This document shows positions 42,516 to 53,379 of a stretch of 64,000 nt of DNA, piece by piece. Source of the stretch: Cervus elaphus (taxonomy: Eukaryota > Chordata > Mammalia > Artiodactyla > Cervidae); contig NC_057826.1 of NCBI RefSeq assembly GCF_910594005.1, positions 79,775,163-79,839,162 on the forward strand, written 5' to 3'. Numbering within the stretch: position 1 is the first letter of the stretch; each line of letters opens with the position of its first letter. Position numbers and translations under genes: made by a program. Below the pieces are notes generated by a model. The model saw nothing but the letters and a program-made list of their open reading frames with translations. It made no database searches and was not told the origin of the DNA.

Positions 42516-42707
42516 TAGGGTTGCCAGACTTAGCAAATAAAAATACAGGACGCCCAGTAAAATTTGAATTTCAGATGAACGATGAATAATTTTTCCTAGA
42601 AATACGTCCATTACAACATGGGGGGTATAGCTACATTACAAAATGACTCGTTGTTTACCTGAAATTCAAATTTAATTGGGCATCCTGTATTTTATCTGCA
42701 ACCCTAC
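42516..42707. repeat. MER53-like palindromic DNA transposon (hairpin)
   Basis: The two halves are near-perfect reverse complements: 'tagggttgcc' at the left end pairs with 'gcaaccctac' at the right end, and 'aaatttgaatttcag' (42560-42574) pairs with 'ctgaaattcaaattt' (42659-42673). The element is about 190 bp with TA-like ends, as expected for MER53, a non-autonomous DNA element. MER53 is the family in which primate miR-1302 precursors lie. The region matching the mature miRNA is diverged here. Confidence 0.8.
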
Positions 42708-43328
42708 CCCAGCCCTTGCTCAGTGCTGACTTGCGCAAAACAGGTGTTCAACCCACATTTGCCGAATGGGGGCTTAAAGGACGTGTGAATATGAGCCTCA
42801 TCTATAAACCAGAGAAGCTTGCCTGCCAGTCTCCTTCCCAGGGTTGCCACTAAAATAAAACTAGTGAAAGTGCTTTAGAAATGCTAAAGCTGTGTACAAA
42901 TGTGGCTTAGTTATTATAGTCATCATCACCATTGCCATCATCCAAATGGCCCCAAATACGCCTAAGCTAGGCTTTGAGAGCATTTGTGTATGTCAGTAAT
43001 TCTTCTGTATTGCTCAGATCAATCTGGATTTAGCACATTATGGCAGATGACATTATATTATAATCATGTTATTACTATTATTATTGCCACTATTGATATT
43101 GGTACAGTATGCTACTTTATGGATCACTGTGATTATTTTCCCTGCAGAGAATATTATGTTCTTGTCATTGACTTCATTATAACAATGATACCTGAGAGCT
43201 TCCCCAGGGCTCTGAGTGGTAGGTGCCTGGAAGCCCTGCCTCTCTCTCTAGGAAACGGAAGTGTGCCGGCCTTGGATCCTTCAGGAGAACCAGAGACACA
43301 AGGTTAATTTCTGAGTCAAAATCTAGGT
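42708..43328. other. AT-rich unique sequence with a worn repeat 3' end
   Basis: 'gtgctttagaaatgctaaag' with 'tgtgtacaaatgtggcttag' and 'tattatagtcatcatcacca' (42870-42942) resembles an ancient SINE/LINE 3' end. A TTA-rich patch lies at 43066-43085. No gene. Confidence 0.35.
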
Positions 43329-43502
43329 CAGCAGTTCTCACAGTGTGCTCCTTGGACCAGCAGTGTTGGCATCACCTGGTAGCTGGTTAGAAACACAGAT
43401 TTTTGGATTCCACTCCGGATCTCCTGACTCAAAAACACCCAGGGACCCGTGTTTTAACAGCCTTCCAGGGGGGTTGATGCACCCAAAATATGAGAAACAT
43501 TG
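43329..43502 (-). repeat. MER5A-like hAT DNA transposon
   Basis: 'cagttctcacagtgtgctcc', 'ggcatcacctggtagctggt', 'gtgttttaacagccttccag' and the terminal 'atatgagaaacattg' show MER5A order with inverted ends. It is a second family member 1.1 kb from the first, in the same orientation. Confidence 0.8.
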
Positions 43503-44936
43503 GGACTTGGAGTTCTTGGGCCTCTTCCAACCCTACAACTATAATTCTACTGTGTTCACCAGGGTCTGGGGAGACAGGGGCCAAGGGAGTGGGGTTGGGG
43601 GAGCTTGAGTGCTGGGAGAAGGGATAATACTATGGTCTCAGGCCGCATGGCCAAGGGCCCTCCTTCTATTTACAGGCTTCCTAGGGAAGAAATGGATTTC
43701 CACAGGTGGGACAGGGGAGGGTAGAGCTCTCCAAGCAGAAGAAATGTCATGTGCAAAGGCCCTGAAACTTGGAAGAGAGGGGTGAGTTTGGGAATGAATG
43801 GGTTTCCAGGTTCTCTGGAATCTGTGATATGAATGAAGATTGTTCAGAGAGCTGGAGTGTGGCAGCCCTTGGATGCCATGGGACACTTCAGATTTCCCCC
43901 AGTTGGTTTGTGAAGTCCTCTGGAAGTTTTTGAACATCAGCAGAGCTGTGCTTGTATAGAATGGAGGAGGTAAGATAGGAAGCTGTGAACACAGCCAGGG
44001 GACTTCTGTCTGGGCTGACTTGAACAGCCAAGAAGGCAGGCCTGAGTTTGCACAACAGGCCACCCATGGCCCTGGCTCCAAGAGTAAAATTGGTGTCCTT
44101 CTCCACAAAGCTATCATTTTTTTACTCATGGCATGAAAAACAATGAAAACCCAGTCCTGACTGGTTGGCCTTTCCTGCTCCGCTGACTAGGAGATTGCCA
44201 TCTGGGACAGTGACAGCCGTGACAGGTCTGGCTCCCTTCGGCAGGCTTTGGGTCCCAGTCCGGGCAGAGGCTTTGATCTGGCTGCAGCTGATGCCAGGGA
44301 CTTTGGTGAGGGTTGTTGCCTTGCAGGAGCCTGGATGGGCTTAGGGACACACCGAGGACATGATGACAGATGGACTCTTGCCCTGGCCCTTCCCTGCTTC
44401 CCTGACCAGTAGGGAGGAGTCTGCCCTTGGATGTGGCCTCATTAAGGTCTGGAGAAGGAGGAAGCAGGGTGGGGTGGGATTGAAGGTGAAGGAGAAGGAA
44501 AGGACAAATAATTATGCTACTCCTGTTCCCTTTCTCTCGCAGCCTTCACCCTGCCCCGGAGCCGCCTCGAGGTACAGTGTGTGGGGGTGGATCTCACCTC
44601 TTTCTTTGAGGAACATCAGAGAATATCATGCCTCTTGGCCTCTTGAGGACTAGCAGCACTGGGAGCACAGCCACATGTGACTTTCTCATAAAAGGGATTG
44701 ACCATGGAGGCAGTCGTGGGGTCTTCTGTGGCTCCTTAGGAAGTGGGCATCACTGAGAGGGTCTCTGGCAGGAGAGCAGGGACATGGCATACCCCCAACT
44801 GATGAGAGAAAATACTCATCCAAGTACAATGGACATGCCCCATGGAGACTCCAGATATCACTGTATGTGTTGGGGGGCATCTGTACATGGGGCTGGTCCT
44901 TGGATGGCAAGTCAGGCAATTGCAGTGACTTCATTA
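43503..44936. other. Unique sequence
   Basis: 'gtgcaaaggccctgaaactt' (43751-43770) belongs to a common unnamed ancient repeat. Otherwise I recognise nothing. Frame 43638-44129 (-) is unsupported. Confidence 0.3.
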
Positions 44937-45152
44937 TGGGCTTCCCTGGTGGCTCAGATGGTAAAGAATCTGCCTATAATGCAGGAGACCCAGGTTCCAT
45001 CCCTGGGTCAGGAAGATCCCCTGGAGGAGGAAATGGCAACCCACTCCAGTATTCTTGCCTGGGAAATCCCACTAACAGAGGAGCCTAGTGGGCTATAGTC
45101 CCTAGGGCCAAAAACAGTTGGACATGACTGAGCGATTAACACTTTCACTTTT
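44937..45152 (+). mobile_element. Bov-tA SINE, full length
   Basis: 'gggcttccctggtggctcag' (A-box region), 'gacccaggttccatccctgg' (B-box region), the body 'ggaggaggaaatggcaaccc' and the tail 'gactgagcgattaacacttt' with a T-rich end. Confidence 0.95.
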
Positions 45153-45504
45153 TTTCTTTCTGCCTGTATTGTGCTCCTAGGTGGGGGAGCCAAGAATTAC
45201 ATGTGCAAAGTCACTGGCATAATATTAGCACCCAATAAATGCTCAAATTCCCTAAATTGACTTGAGCAGTCACTGTGACCCAGGTTCTTTTGTGACCCTG
45301 TGGGCCCCTCCCCCCAGTCCTTTGGAGACAGGGCCATTGATGCCTCCAAGTCATGAAATGTATCTTCTCTGCTTCCCATGGACATCTGGTCTCACCTTCT
45401 CATGGGGGGATTCCCAGGGATGCTTCGCATATCCACTGCCTAAAGCCAAAATGTTAGATGTGAGGCTCTTCGAGGCTTTGTAACTGACAGCCCATTCACA
45501 TGGT
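45153..45504. other. Unique sequence
   Basis: No gene is recognised. The tail 'gcacccaataaatgctcaaa' (45228-45247) resembles a LINE/MIR 3' end. Confidence 0.35.
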
Positions 45505-45612
45505 AGAGGTAAGAAAGGGGTTCAGTGGTGGAAAATTACTGGTCCCAAGTCATGAAGGGAGTCAGGGACACAGCATTAGAATCTGGGTTGTCTGACTTTC
45601 ACTTGCTCCACT
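45505..45612 (-). repeat. MIR SINE, antisense
   Basis: 'tggtagaggtaagaaagggg' and 'attagaatctgggttgtctg' fit reverse MIR. Confidence 0.45.
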
Positions 45613-45844
45613 GAGTCATGTTATCAGTCTTTGGTACCATCCCTGGAGGGGTGGAGGAGGGTTTGCCACAAAGAGAGCCCTGACACCACGAGGCTGTTAC
45701 TCCAAAGTTTCAGTACTCCCCTTTCCCCCATCCTCCTGACAAAGGACCTTAGGAAAGCTACTCCTCACCCCTCTGGATGGTTCGAGCTCTTGAATCACAT
45801 CACCCATGCCTTTAGAACAGTTGCTGGGCTTACTGGTTACATAT

Positions 45845-46102
45845 TGGGCGACTTAATGGTTAAGGGCACAGAGTCTGGAACCAGACTGACTGAGTTCATG
45901 TTCCTGTTTTGAACTTATTGCCTAGATTGACTTGGGCAAGAATCTCAACCTCTCTGTGTCTCAGTTTTCTTATCTCAAACTAGGAATACCAACAATACCT
46001 ACCTTATAGGGTTGCTGAGGATGAAGTGAACTCCTCTTTATAAGGGACTTAGAGCTGTCTGGCATACTGTGAGAGCTTGACAAGAGTTTAATGTAACGAC
46101 CT
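45845..46102 (+). repeat. MIR SINE, near full length
   Basis: 'aatggttaagggcacagagt', 'ctggaaccagactgactgag', 'ctcaacctctctgtgtctca' and 'aatacctaccttatagggtt' are in MIR order, with the 3' end near 46100. Confidence 0.95.
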
Positions 46103-46124
46103 AAACTGTTGTCATTTAGGTTTC

Positions 46125-46350
46125 CTGGAAACTGAGCCCAAGACAGAGATTCAGGTGCATAGGATTTATTGAGGGGTTCTGGCAGGAGAAAGGGGGGGAG
46201 GGAGAGAGGGAAGGAAGACAGAAGAACATGGGGAAGATTTAAGTAAGGATGTGGTCTCAGCTGGGGTCTGGCTGCACCACTGTGAAATAGCACCTGCTCC
46301 ATAGAAGGAGTCTCAACCTGAGGTGAAGGGGGGCACATGGTAAGGAGAAA
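46125..46350. repeat. Ancient interspersed repeat, family uncertain
   Basis: It shares its plan with 25975-26400 ('cctggaa...' start, 'tttattgaggggttctggca', a G-rich middle with 'ggggggagggagag', then 'gtctcagctgg'). I cannot name the family. Confidence 0.4.
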
Positions 46351-47554
46351 GGATGCAGCTTTTTGCCTGTACAGTTCAGTTCTTATCTATAGGGTGCTCT
46401 GAGTGCAGTGAGAGTGGAAGGTCCCAAGAGAGGTGAATGCTATTTGCCAAAAGCAATTCTAGAGAAGAAGGAACCTGAGAGCCACTGGCAGCTGACATTT
46501 GCAGCAGCTGGGCAGTGGATGCATGGGCCCCGCAAAAAGGATCTGGGCAGGGCACCAGGGGTGCTAGCTAGCTTAGAGCACTAGGACCGCTCAAATTCCC
46601 CTTCGCTCAGCAGAAGGGAGGACGCTGTCCTTGGTCCTGACTCTTCCATTCTAGCACCTCTCTTAGGCTGGGCTTCCTCTCCTACTCTATCCTCAGCAAG
46701 AAATCAAAACTCTCACCAAGAGCTAGAGAAATTCAAGTGCATTCCCTAACCCCCATACCACTTTATCAGATCCCACCAGCACCCTCCTAGCAGAGCGCTC
46801 TCCCAAGGACCTCTAAGTTCGGGAGGTTCTGACTCCTGGCACTCAGGCAGGCTCCAGCTCTTCTGGAGATAGCTTGGTCTCAGTGTCTCCCCCCACCCCT
46901 GGGTCCCTGTGGTGGGTTCTTAACCATGCAGGGATTTCTATCACACCATGAACACCTTAGAGGAAAATTGGCAAAATTAATTGGAAATTAAAGTCACCAA
47001 ATGAGCACTGAATTGAGAAACCATTAACTCCAAATGACTGCTGGAAGGGAGCGGAAGTTAATTACAAAGGCTGCCTGGTTATTTTGTGTGTTTTCAGCAT
47101 CACAGTTATCATCTTAGAGCCTGATGTCGGAGTCTGATTAACACCCTTGGCTACCAGTATTGCTTTCGGTGTGATGTGCAACCCTCCCCAGGCATCCATG
47201 GACCAACTCAGGCTTTGAGGAAGCCTCCCCCTGCCCTGCCTGATGCATAGCCACCTCTTCCCACATCTGCCCCCTGCCTCAGTATCCTCTAAGGGAAGCC
47301 ATTGCCGCTGGCATCCCAGGGAGTCCTTGCCCACACATTATCATTGCATAATGGGCACCACCATCCACCTCATTAGGCTCTGCTGGGGATCAGGATTAAA
47401 TGGGATAAAATGGAAGAAACACATGGCTTATTAGCCAAGGGGGCTGTGGGAAAGAGTTGTGAGGAGAAGCTGACTGTTTGAGAAAGAACCGCCCAGCTGT
47501 ACCACCCTAAAAGGCAACTCTGGGCCAGCTTTATTCTCTCCCTGGGAGCAATCT
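46351..47554. other. Repeat-free stretch with homeobox-like motif cluster
   Basis: From 46950 to 47190 the text is rich in ATTAA/TTAAT words ('gcaaaattaattggaaatta', 'gaagttaattacaaaggctg') with no transposon signature. A candidate conserved non-coding element. Confidence 0.4.
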
Positions 47555-47692
47555 GAAGCAATAGAGATGACTATAGGATGGATGCTTCATGAAGGCAGGG
47601 GTTTTTGTTATTTTGTTCACAGTTCTAGCCCCATGGCCTAGACCTACACCTACAACAATAACTGTTGTTGAATGAATGAGTGAACTGGAAAT
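47555..47692 (+). repeat. L2 LINE 3' end
   Basis: 'catgaaggcaggggtttttg' and 'ctgttgttgaatgaatgagt' are the L2 3' terminal pattern. Confidence 0.65.
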
Positions 47693-47829
47693 CCCAAGAA
47701 ACCTTCACTTGCTCATTTGCTGAGGGAAAGTTGCTATTTGCGATGGCAAATCAACTGCTGGGAGCCAGGGTATCTCACCTGCAGGATGTGGTTGAGGCCA
47801 TTACGATCTATCACTGGTGCTGTGACAGA

Positions 47830-47921
47830 GCTGGCCCCTCTATCTGACCTTGCATCCCCATCTCCCTCCCCCATTCTCTATATTATGTCCCAGAGTGATT
47901 TTTCCAAAATCTCTATCTAAT
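47830..47921 (+). repeat. L2 LINE, part 1
   Basis: 'cctctatctgaccttgcatc', 'cagagtgatttttccaaaat' is L2 sense text. It is interrupted by the Bov-tA that follows. Confidence 0.5.
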
Positions 47922-48151
47922 GGTGCTTGCATGCATGCTCAGCTGCTAAGTCGTGTTCACTGTTTGTGACCCCATGGACTGTAGCCTGCCAGGCTCCTCT
48001 GTCCAGGGGATTTTCCAGGCAAGAATAATGGAGTGGGTTGCCATTTGCTGCTCCAGGGGATCTTCCCAATCCAGGAATTGAACCGGAGGCTCCTGCTGCA
48101 TCTCCTGCATTGGCAGGGGGCTTCTTTACTGCTGAGTCACCAGGGAAGCCA
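47922..48151 (-). mobile_element. Bov-tA SINE, antisense, with 9-bp TSD
   Basis: 'gcatgcatgctcagctgcta' to 'gctgagtcaccagggaagcc'. 'tatctaatg' at 47913-47921 and 48152-48160 is exact, and L2 homology continues on the right, proving insertion into an older L2. A 12-base 'ctcctgctgcat/ctcctgcat' stutter lies at 48091-48111. Confidence 0.95.
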
Positions 48152-48480
48152 TATCTAATGATGCCCCTCCCCAATTCAATATGCTTCAATGACTCTTTTC
48201 TGCCTACAGGGTAAATTATAACAATGTAAAAGGTCCCCAGCCTGGAATTGGAGACCCTTGGAGATTTATAATCCCCAGAGCTTCCCTTCCAGAATGTTCT
48301 TCCTCCAGGAAGCCCTTCCCAACCAGCTGGGGCCCACTGTGAGCCTGAGTTCTCTCTTCTGTGACCTTTTTTTGTCTTGCATTTAGCACTTAACCAGGCA
48401 CTTTCCAATATTTGATTCTATCTAGTGCCCTATGAGTGGTTTCTGTCCCTCTCCATATTGATTATAATCTCCTTGAGCAA
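48152..48480 (+). repeat. L2 LINE, part 2
   Basis: 'tgcttcaatgactcttttct', 'cttcctccaggaagcccttc' and 'ttgattataatctccttgag' continue the sense L2. Confidence 0.65.
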
Positions 48481-48590
48481 ATGGATTAGTATATCCTTGG
48501 GCCTCCCACAGAAAAATGCAGGGAGGAGCTGAGAACATAGAGATCTCATTACAGAGGACGTTGGTTGCTCGATCAATGAGTTCCTTGGCT
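48481..48590 (+). repeat. Local repeat pair, copy A
   Basis: About 110 bp from 'atggattagtatatccttgg' to 'gagttccttggct', about 89% identical to copy B at 50365-50473, 1.88 kb downstream in the same orientation. Nearly all differences are transitions. It follows the L2 end directly. Confidence 0.85.
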
Positions 48591-50364
48591 TCCCCTTGCA
48601 CTCCCCACCACATTCTCTTATCATAGCTCTCAGCATATCTCTGCTCCATAATTCTCACACTATCTTGTAAGCATCGGTTTTCACATCTGGCTCATCCTCT
48701 TGGCTGTGGGATCTTGGAGAATAGGGGATGAATGCCCTTTCTTCCCGTTTTCCCAGCAGTTGGCAACATGCCTGGCACCCTCAGTAAACAAGAGATGATT
48801 AAAATGATACCTTCCTGGCTCTATTTTCTTATCCCATACTCTGAGAGAACCTTATCTATACCTTCCACAGCATTCCTTTCATCTCTTGCTCATTTATTCA
48901 TTTATTGTTAAGTAACTGTTTATTAAACATCGATTATGTGTCAGATATGAGGCTAGGTATTGGAGACAGAGTGGTGATTGATGAAAAGACAAGCAGTCTA
49001 GACATCTTCATTTCTCTATCATACATTGAATTGCTTGAGGTTGGGAACATGCCTGAATCAACTCCATGGTTCCATTGCTTAGCGCAGGACTTGGCACATG
49101 AAGTATTCACTAAGTGTCTACTGAATTAATCAGAAATGTGTCTTATTGACTTCAGTCCCCTTTAAGCTTGTGGTCACCCATTAATCCTGTTTTTTAGAGG
49201 AACTGGAATTGCTATAAGGCTGGAGTCGGAGAAGTCACACAAAGGTCAATGTATTGGGAAGATGTTTTCATTCAGCAAACAGTTCTTGAAAATGTCCCTG
49301 CCCTCAAAGAGCCCATAATCTAAAGGAGAAGACCAAGAGTAAACAAAGAGAAATAAACCTTGTGGGGTAAGTGCAGGATCAGAGGGAGAGTGGATGTTGG
49401 TATAAGACTAGCAGAGATGAGGGAATGCTTTCTTCTGCCCTGGGGGTGGGGAGCAGACTTCCCAGAGAAGAGAATTTTTGATCTGGGCAGTGAATCAGAA
49501 GTGTGTCGTGAAGACAAAATGAGAAAGGCAGAGGGAACAGAGTGTGCAAAGACACAGTAAAGACCTGGGACATTTGGGGAATTTGTGGTGAAAACTCAAC
49601 ATTGCTAGAGATTATAAGATAAGAGAGAGTGGTGAGGCAGGCAAGGGGGAGACCATGTGGTAGCCTAAAGCCTAAGAAGCACAGGCTTTAATTACATAAG
49701 CTGGGAGAGACTCAAACTTTGTTATAGCCTCTTGAAAAGACAGCAGAGAAAGAGAAAATGGAAATCCATATGGGAGAAATAATATGAACCCAGCAGGTGG
49801 GGTGAGAGGCTTGTTTGTAGTCCTTGCTCATCTACCTAAGTATCTATCCAGTGGGGTTACCTACCCGACATCCACCCCACCACATAGCCCACAGCTGGCC
49901 AATCACAATATTCTACTCCCCTGGCCAGTGGTTGGCTTAGAGTTGATCATGTGACCCCATCCAAGCCACTGAGACTCAGTTCTGGGCTCTTTTGTTAGGA
50001 TGAAGGGGATAGCTCTTCTCCTAAGGATGTTGAGAAGATATGAGAAACTGAAGCCATTTGCAGCCCTCTGCCCACTATGTGGTAAAGACTGGCCTGAATG
50101 AAGCCAGTTTTGAGGGCTGCAGAGCCAAGAGATGCGGTGCAGCTAAGTTCTGGTGTCATCACCTGACTGCTTGAAGCAGTGAGTTGTATTTCTGGATTTT
50201 TCAGAAAATTTAAAAAAAATTTGACCATTAAAAAAAGAATGGACCAATTTTGTTATTTGCAACTTGAAAATTTCTAACACACTGAGAAAGATTAAAAAGG
50301 AAGTGTAAGTTTCCTAGGGGTGAATACCAGGTCAACTGCTGGCGTTGTCTGGACTTGCTAGACA
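48591..50364. other. Mostly unclassified sequence
   Basis: LINE-like 3' text lies around 48890-49130 ('gtttattaaacatcgattat' and a 'cttggcacatgaagtattca' end), and an unnamed ancient repeat may lie at 49260-49560. No gene is recognised. Confidence 0.35.
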
Positions 50365-50473
50365 ATGGATTAATATATTCTTGGACCTCCCACAGAAAAT
50401 GCAGGGAAGGACTGAGAACATAGAGATCTCATTACGAAGGATGTTGGTTGCTCGATCAATGAATTTCTTGGCT
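50365..50473 (+). repeat. Local repeat pair, copy B
   Basis: Matches copy A, including the 17-base identical core 'ttggttgctcgatcaat' and the preceding 'agaacatagagatctcatta'. The flanks on both sides differ from those of copy A. Confidence 0.85.
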
Positions 50474-50763
50474 CAGGGAAGATAAGCATAAGGCTGTGTG
50501 CCTAAAATGGATGAGTTTGGGAAACACCTGTAGGAAAAGGCCAGAGAACACCACTGAGTTAGTATTTGAGGAGAGTAGTGGGAATTTAAAGAAATGAGAT
50601 AGACCTAGGACTCATATAGGTAGCGAAGTCTGTTTATCCGGGAATGGAGGGAGCTAAGAAAAGACCCCATTCTGAGTTAGGGGGAGAAGTAGGCATAAAT
50701 GGAATTACCAGTAATACAAGACTGTGCTTAGAATAAAAATCTGCCCCAAGAGAATAAATCTAG

Positions 50764-50990
50764 AGCAGGGATTGGCAACTTATGTCCTATAAAGGTCTGG
50801 TTAGGAAATATTTAGGTTTTGTGGGTCATAACATCTGTTGCAGCTACTCAACACTGCTATTGCAGAGCAAAAGCAACCACAGACGATAAGCAGACAAATG
50901 GGCATAGCTGTGTCTCAATAAAACTTTATTCATATGACTCACAGATTTGGTTGTGAGTCATGGTTTGCTATGTTAGACCTTCACACTAAA
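50764..50990 (+). repeat. hAT-like non-autonomous DNA transposon, family uncertain
   Basis: 'gcagggattggcaacttatg' at the left and 'gtcatggtttgctatgttag' at the right are inverted ends. Inside are 'gcagctactcaacactgcta', 'ctgtgtctcaataaaacttt' and 'gaaatatttaggttttgtgg', a well-known old mammalian pattern whose family name I cannot recall with certainty. Confidence 0.7.
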
Positions 50991-51334
50991 GAATATAGAC
51001 TGTTTAGTGCTATAAACAGAGCCATGTGCTTGTAACTCATAAGTCATTTTCTATTTATCTCTACCTTGCCTGCCATAGAGGAATTCCTCAGTGGAGTAGC
51101 AGGAGTGATGCTAGGGTGGATTGTAATTCCCTTAAGTCCTCTAGATCTTGGTGTAAACAGTCAGCCTTGAAGCAGAAAAGAAAAGACATTAAGGTCAACA
51201 GCATCAAGGATAGTGCCACTCCTTGGAGGACAAGGTTGGTTTGGAAAGCCCCTTGTTTTCATACAGATAGAACAAGCCTGTGATCAAGGGCCAAGAAGGA
51301 CATCTTTGCAACTCTTACCATGAAGTGGAGGAGC
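50991..51334. other. Unique sequence ending in a poly(A) run
   Basis: No gene is recognised. Because it abuts 16 A residues it could be a retrocopy of an unidentified transcript, but I see no intact frame and no flanking duplication. Confidence 0.25.
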
Positions 51335-51350
51335 AAAAAAAAAAAAAAAA
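51335..51350 (+). repeat. Poly(A) tract, 16 bp
   Basis: Uninterrupted A16. Confidence 0.95.
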
Positions 51351-51534
51351 TGACCTGATATCCTGAGAAGTGTCCTGAGAATCTCGGTGCTTGCCTCCAC
51401 CTGCTGACCCCTGGGACTGTATAACCAGTGAGAAAGAATCTTTTTCCCAAACAATCTAAAAATAAGCCACCATTTCATGCTAGTATGTCTAGGTGGTATG
51501 AATGAAAGGGGTGGCTCAAAGGGATCTCGGAAAG

Positions 51535-51690
51535 TCACTTTAGCTCATGATATCTCTTCTTCCTCACCTGTCAAATAGAGATAATAATTGCTTCCCTGCC
51601 TGGTTCACAGGGTCATTATGATTATCAAATGAGACAGTGGGCAGAAAAGTGCTGGGAACAGCAGAAAGTACTCAGTCCAAATGTCCAGCT
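51535..51690 (+). repeat. MIR SINE, sense
   Basis: 'tcttcctcacctgtcaaata', 'gagataataattgcttccct' and 'tcattatgattatcaaatga' are in MIR order. Confidence 0.75.
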
Positions 51691-53379
51691 CAGCCTCTGA
51701 CCTGCCATGACTCTCATCCTTTTCTTTCTTATCACTTAAAAAAAAAATCCTTTCTTTCCAAGTGATGCAGGGAGTCAAAACTAGTTTCAACCTTACTACC
51801 AGTAGCAGGCATGGCTGCTTACTTACCCAATATCCATCCCACCTTCCAATCATTTCTCCCACTAACAGAGCTCAGGCTGTGTTCAGAGGCAACCCCCTTC
51901 TCTAGAAGGTGGTGGGTTTCATTAAAGTAGTCATAGTGGTCCCATTTCACTTGCCAATTGTTGTCTGAGTAATGGATGTTTGAATACTTCTGGCCAATGA
52001 CATGTAAGAGAAAGACTTGATGGGAGGTATGGATAATGAGCCCACATTGATTTTTTTTTTTTAATTGATGGGAACCTTTAGGAAGAACTGATCTCCCAGA
52101 ATAGAGTCAAGCCAATAGTGGAAAAGCACAGGAAAAACTGGTCCTGGAGCCCCTGGAGGCCACCCCACCTTTGGGGCTCTTGTTTTGTGAGATACTAAAA
52201 TTCCTTATGGTTTGAACCAGTTGGGCCAGAGCTTTCTCTTATCTCCAACCAACAGCATTCTCACTGGCAATCACAGCTCGTGAGGAGACGACCCGGGAAT
52301 GCTGTGTGCTCACTGGTTCCTACCTCCTCCCAGATCGTCTCCCTCTAACCACAGTTTCCTTTCACCTTCTTTTCAGAGCTGCATTTGGAAGTGAAACTGA
52401 CAAGCCATATGCTCCCCAGGCCTATGCTCATCTTTAATTAATCTTTGGAGGCAGAGAGCTGCAACTGTGGGGAAGAAGGCTGGCTGTTAGAAGCACAGTC
52501 CTTGTCTCCCCTCAACCCCCAGACATGAAGAATTTCCTCCTTCACTCACATGCGTCTCCTACTCACTGCTGAGGGATAGAACATTTTTAGGGAAATATTT
52601 ACTCTGACTTGGACCAAGAGTGGAAGAAGGAACTTGTGGCTCCTGGGCTATGTACTTGAGAAGAGCCAGGAGTTAAGACCCATCCATTTGGGGGCACAGA
52701 GCCAGGCTTAGGCCCTGAGAGTTTATCTTGGAGTTTGGGTCTGGGATGGGTTTATCTGAAGTGGATGGCTCAACTTACTCCCAGAGTAAAAAAGCCACTA
52801 ATTATGACTCAGCCCCTCTTGGCTGCGCCAGGGATCAGCTGTCTTTGGACAAAAGATGTTCAGGGCTAATGGATATTCCAAACCTTAGAGGACATGGCTG
52901 AGTTAGGGGTAGGGGTGTGACATTAGGCAGATCATGGGGAAGCCCAGGACTTCCTCATTGGGTGAACTAGATCAAGTGATGTGGGGCCCAAACTGAGTCA
53001 GCAGAAGTGTAAGGTGTGGTTGGGCTTATTCAGCTGGGAAAGAGACTTGTCAGCTTCAGAGACTGATAGACAAGAAGGAGGCTCAGATGAGAACAGGCAA
53101 GGCACATGGTCACAGGCCAAGGCCAAAGAAAACAAGGTTATATCTTGCTTCTTAGAAGACTAAATTATGTTAACCTCAGAGCCATCCTATTAATGGCATG
53201 GGCTTCCTTGCCAGCTCTAGCCCAGTCCATCCAGTTCTCTTAGATGACTTCCTCTCTGACAGCAGACTAGAATGCAAGCAAAAATGTTGCTGGCTCCACC
53301 AGGGAGCTCTGCTAGAAGATGAATCATGGCCTATACTCTGGGTTGGCTTGTCCCTTCAATCATCAAATATTAAAATACA
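51691..53379. other. Long repeat-poor stretch, candidate conserved elements
   Basis: No transposon is seen apart from a T14 run near 52050. Words such as 'catctttaattaatctttgg' (52429-52448) and 'cactaattatgactcagccc' (52796-52815, a homeobox site abutting a MARE/AP-1-like site) occur in repeat-free DNA. No open frame is convincing. Confidence 0.35.

Noticed and set aside
50991..51350. Processed pseudogene ending in A16
   Set aside because: No parent gene is recognised, no intact frame, and no target-site duplication was found around the poly(A).
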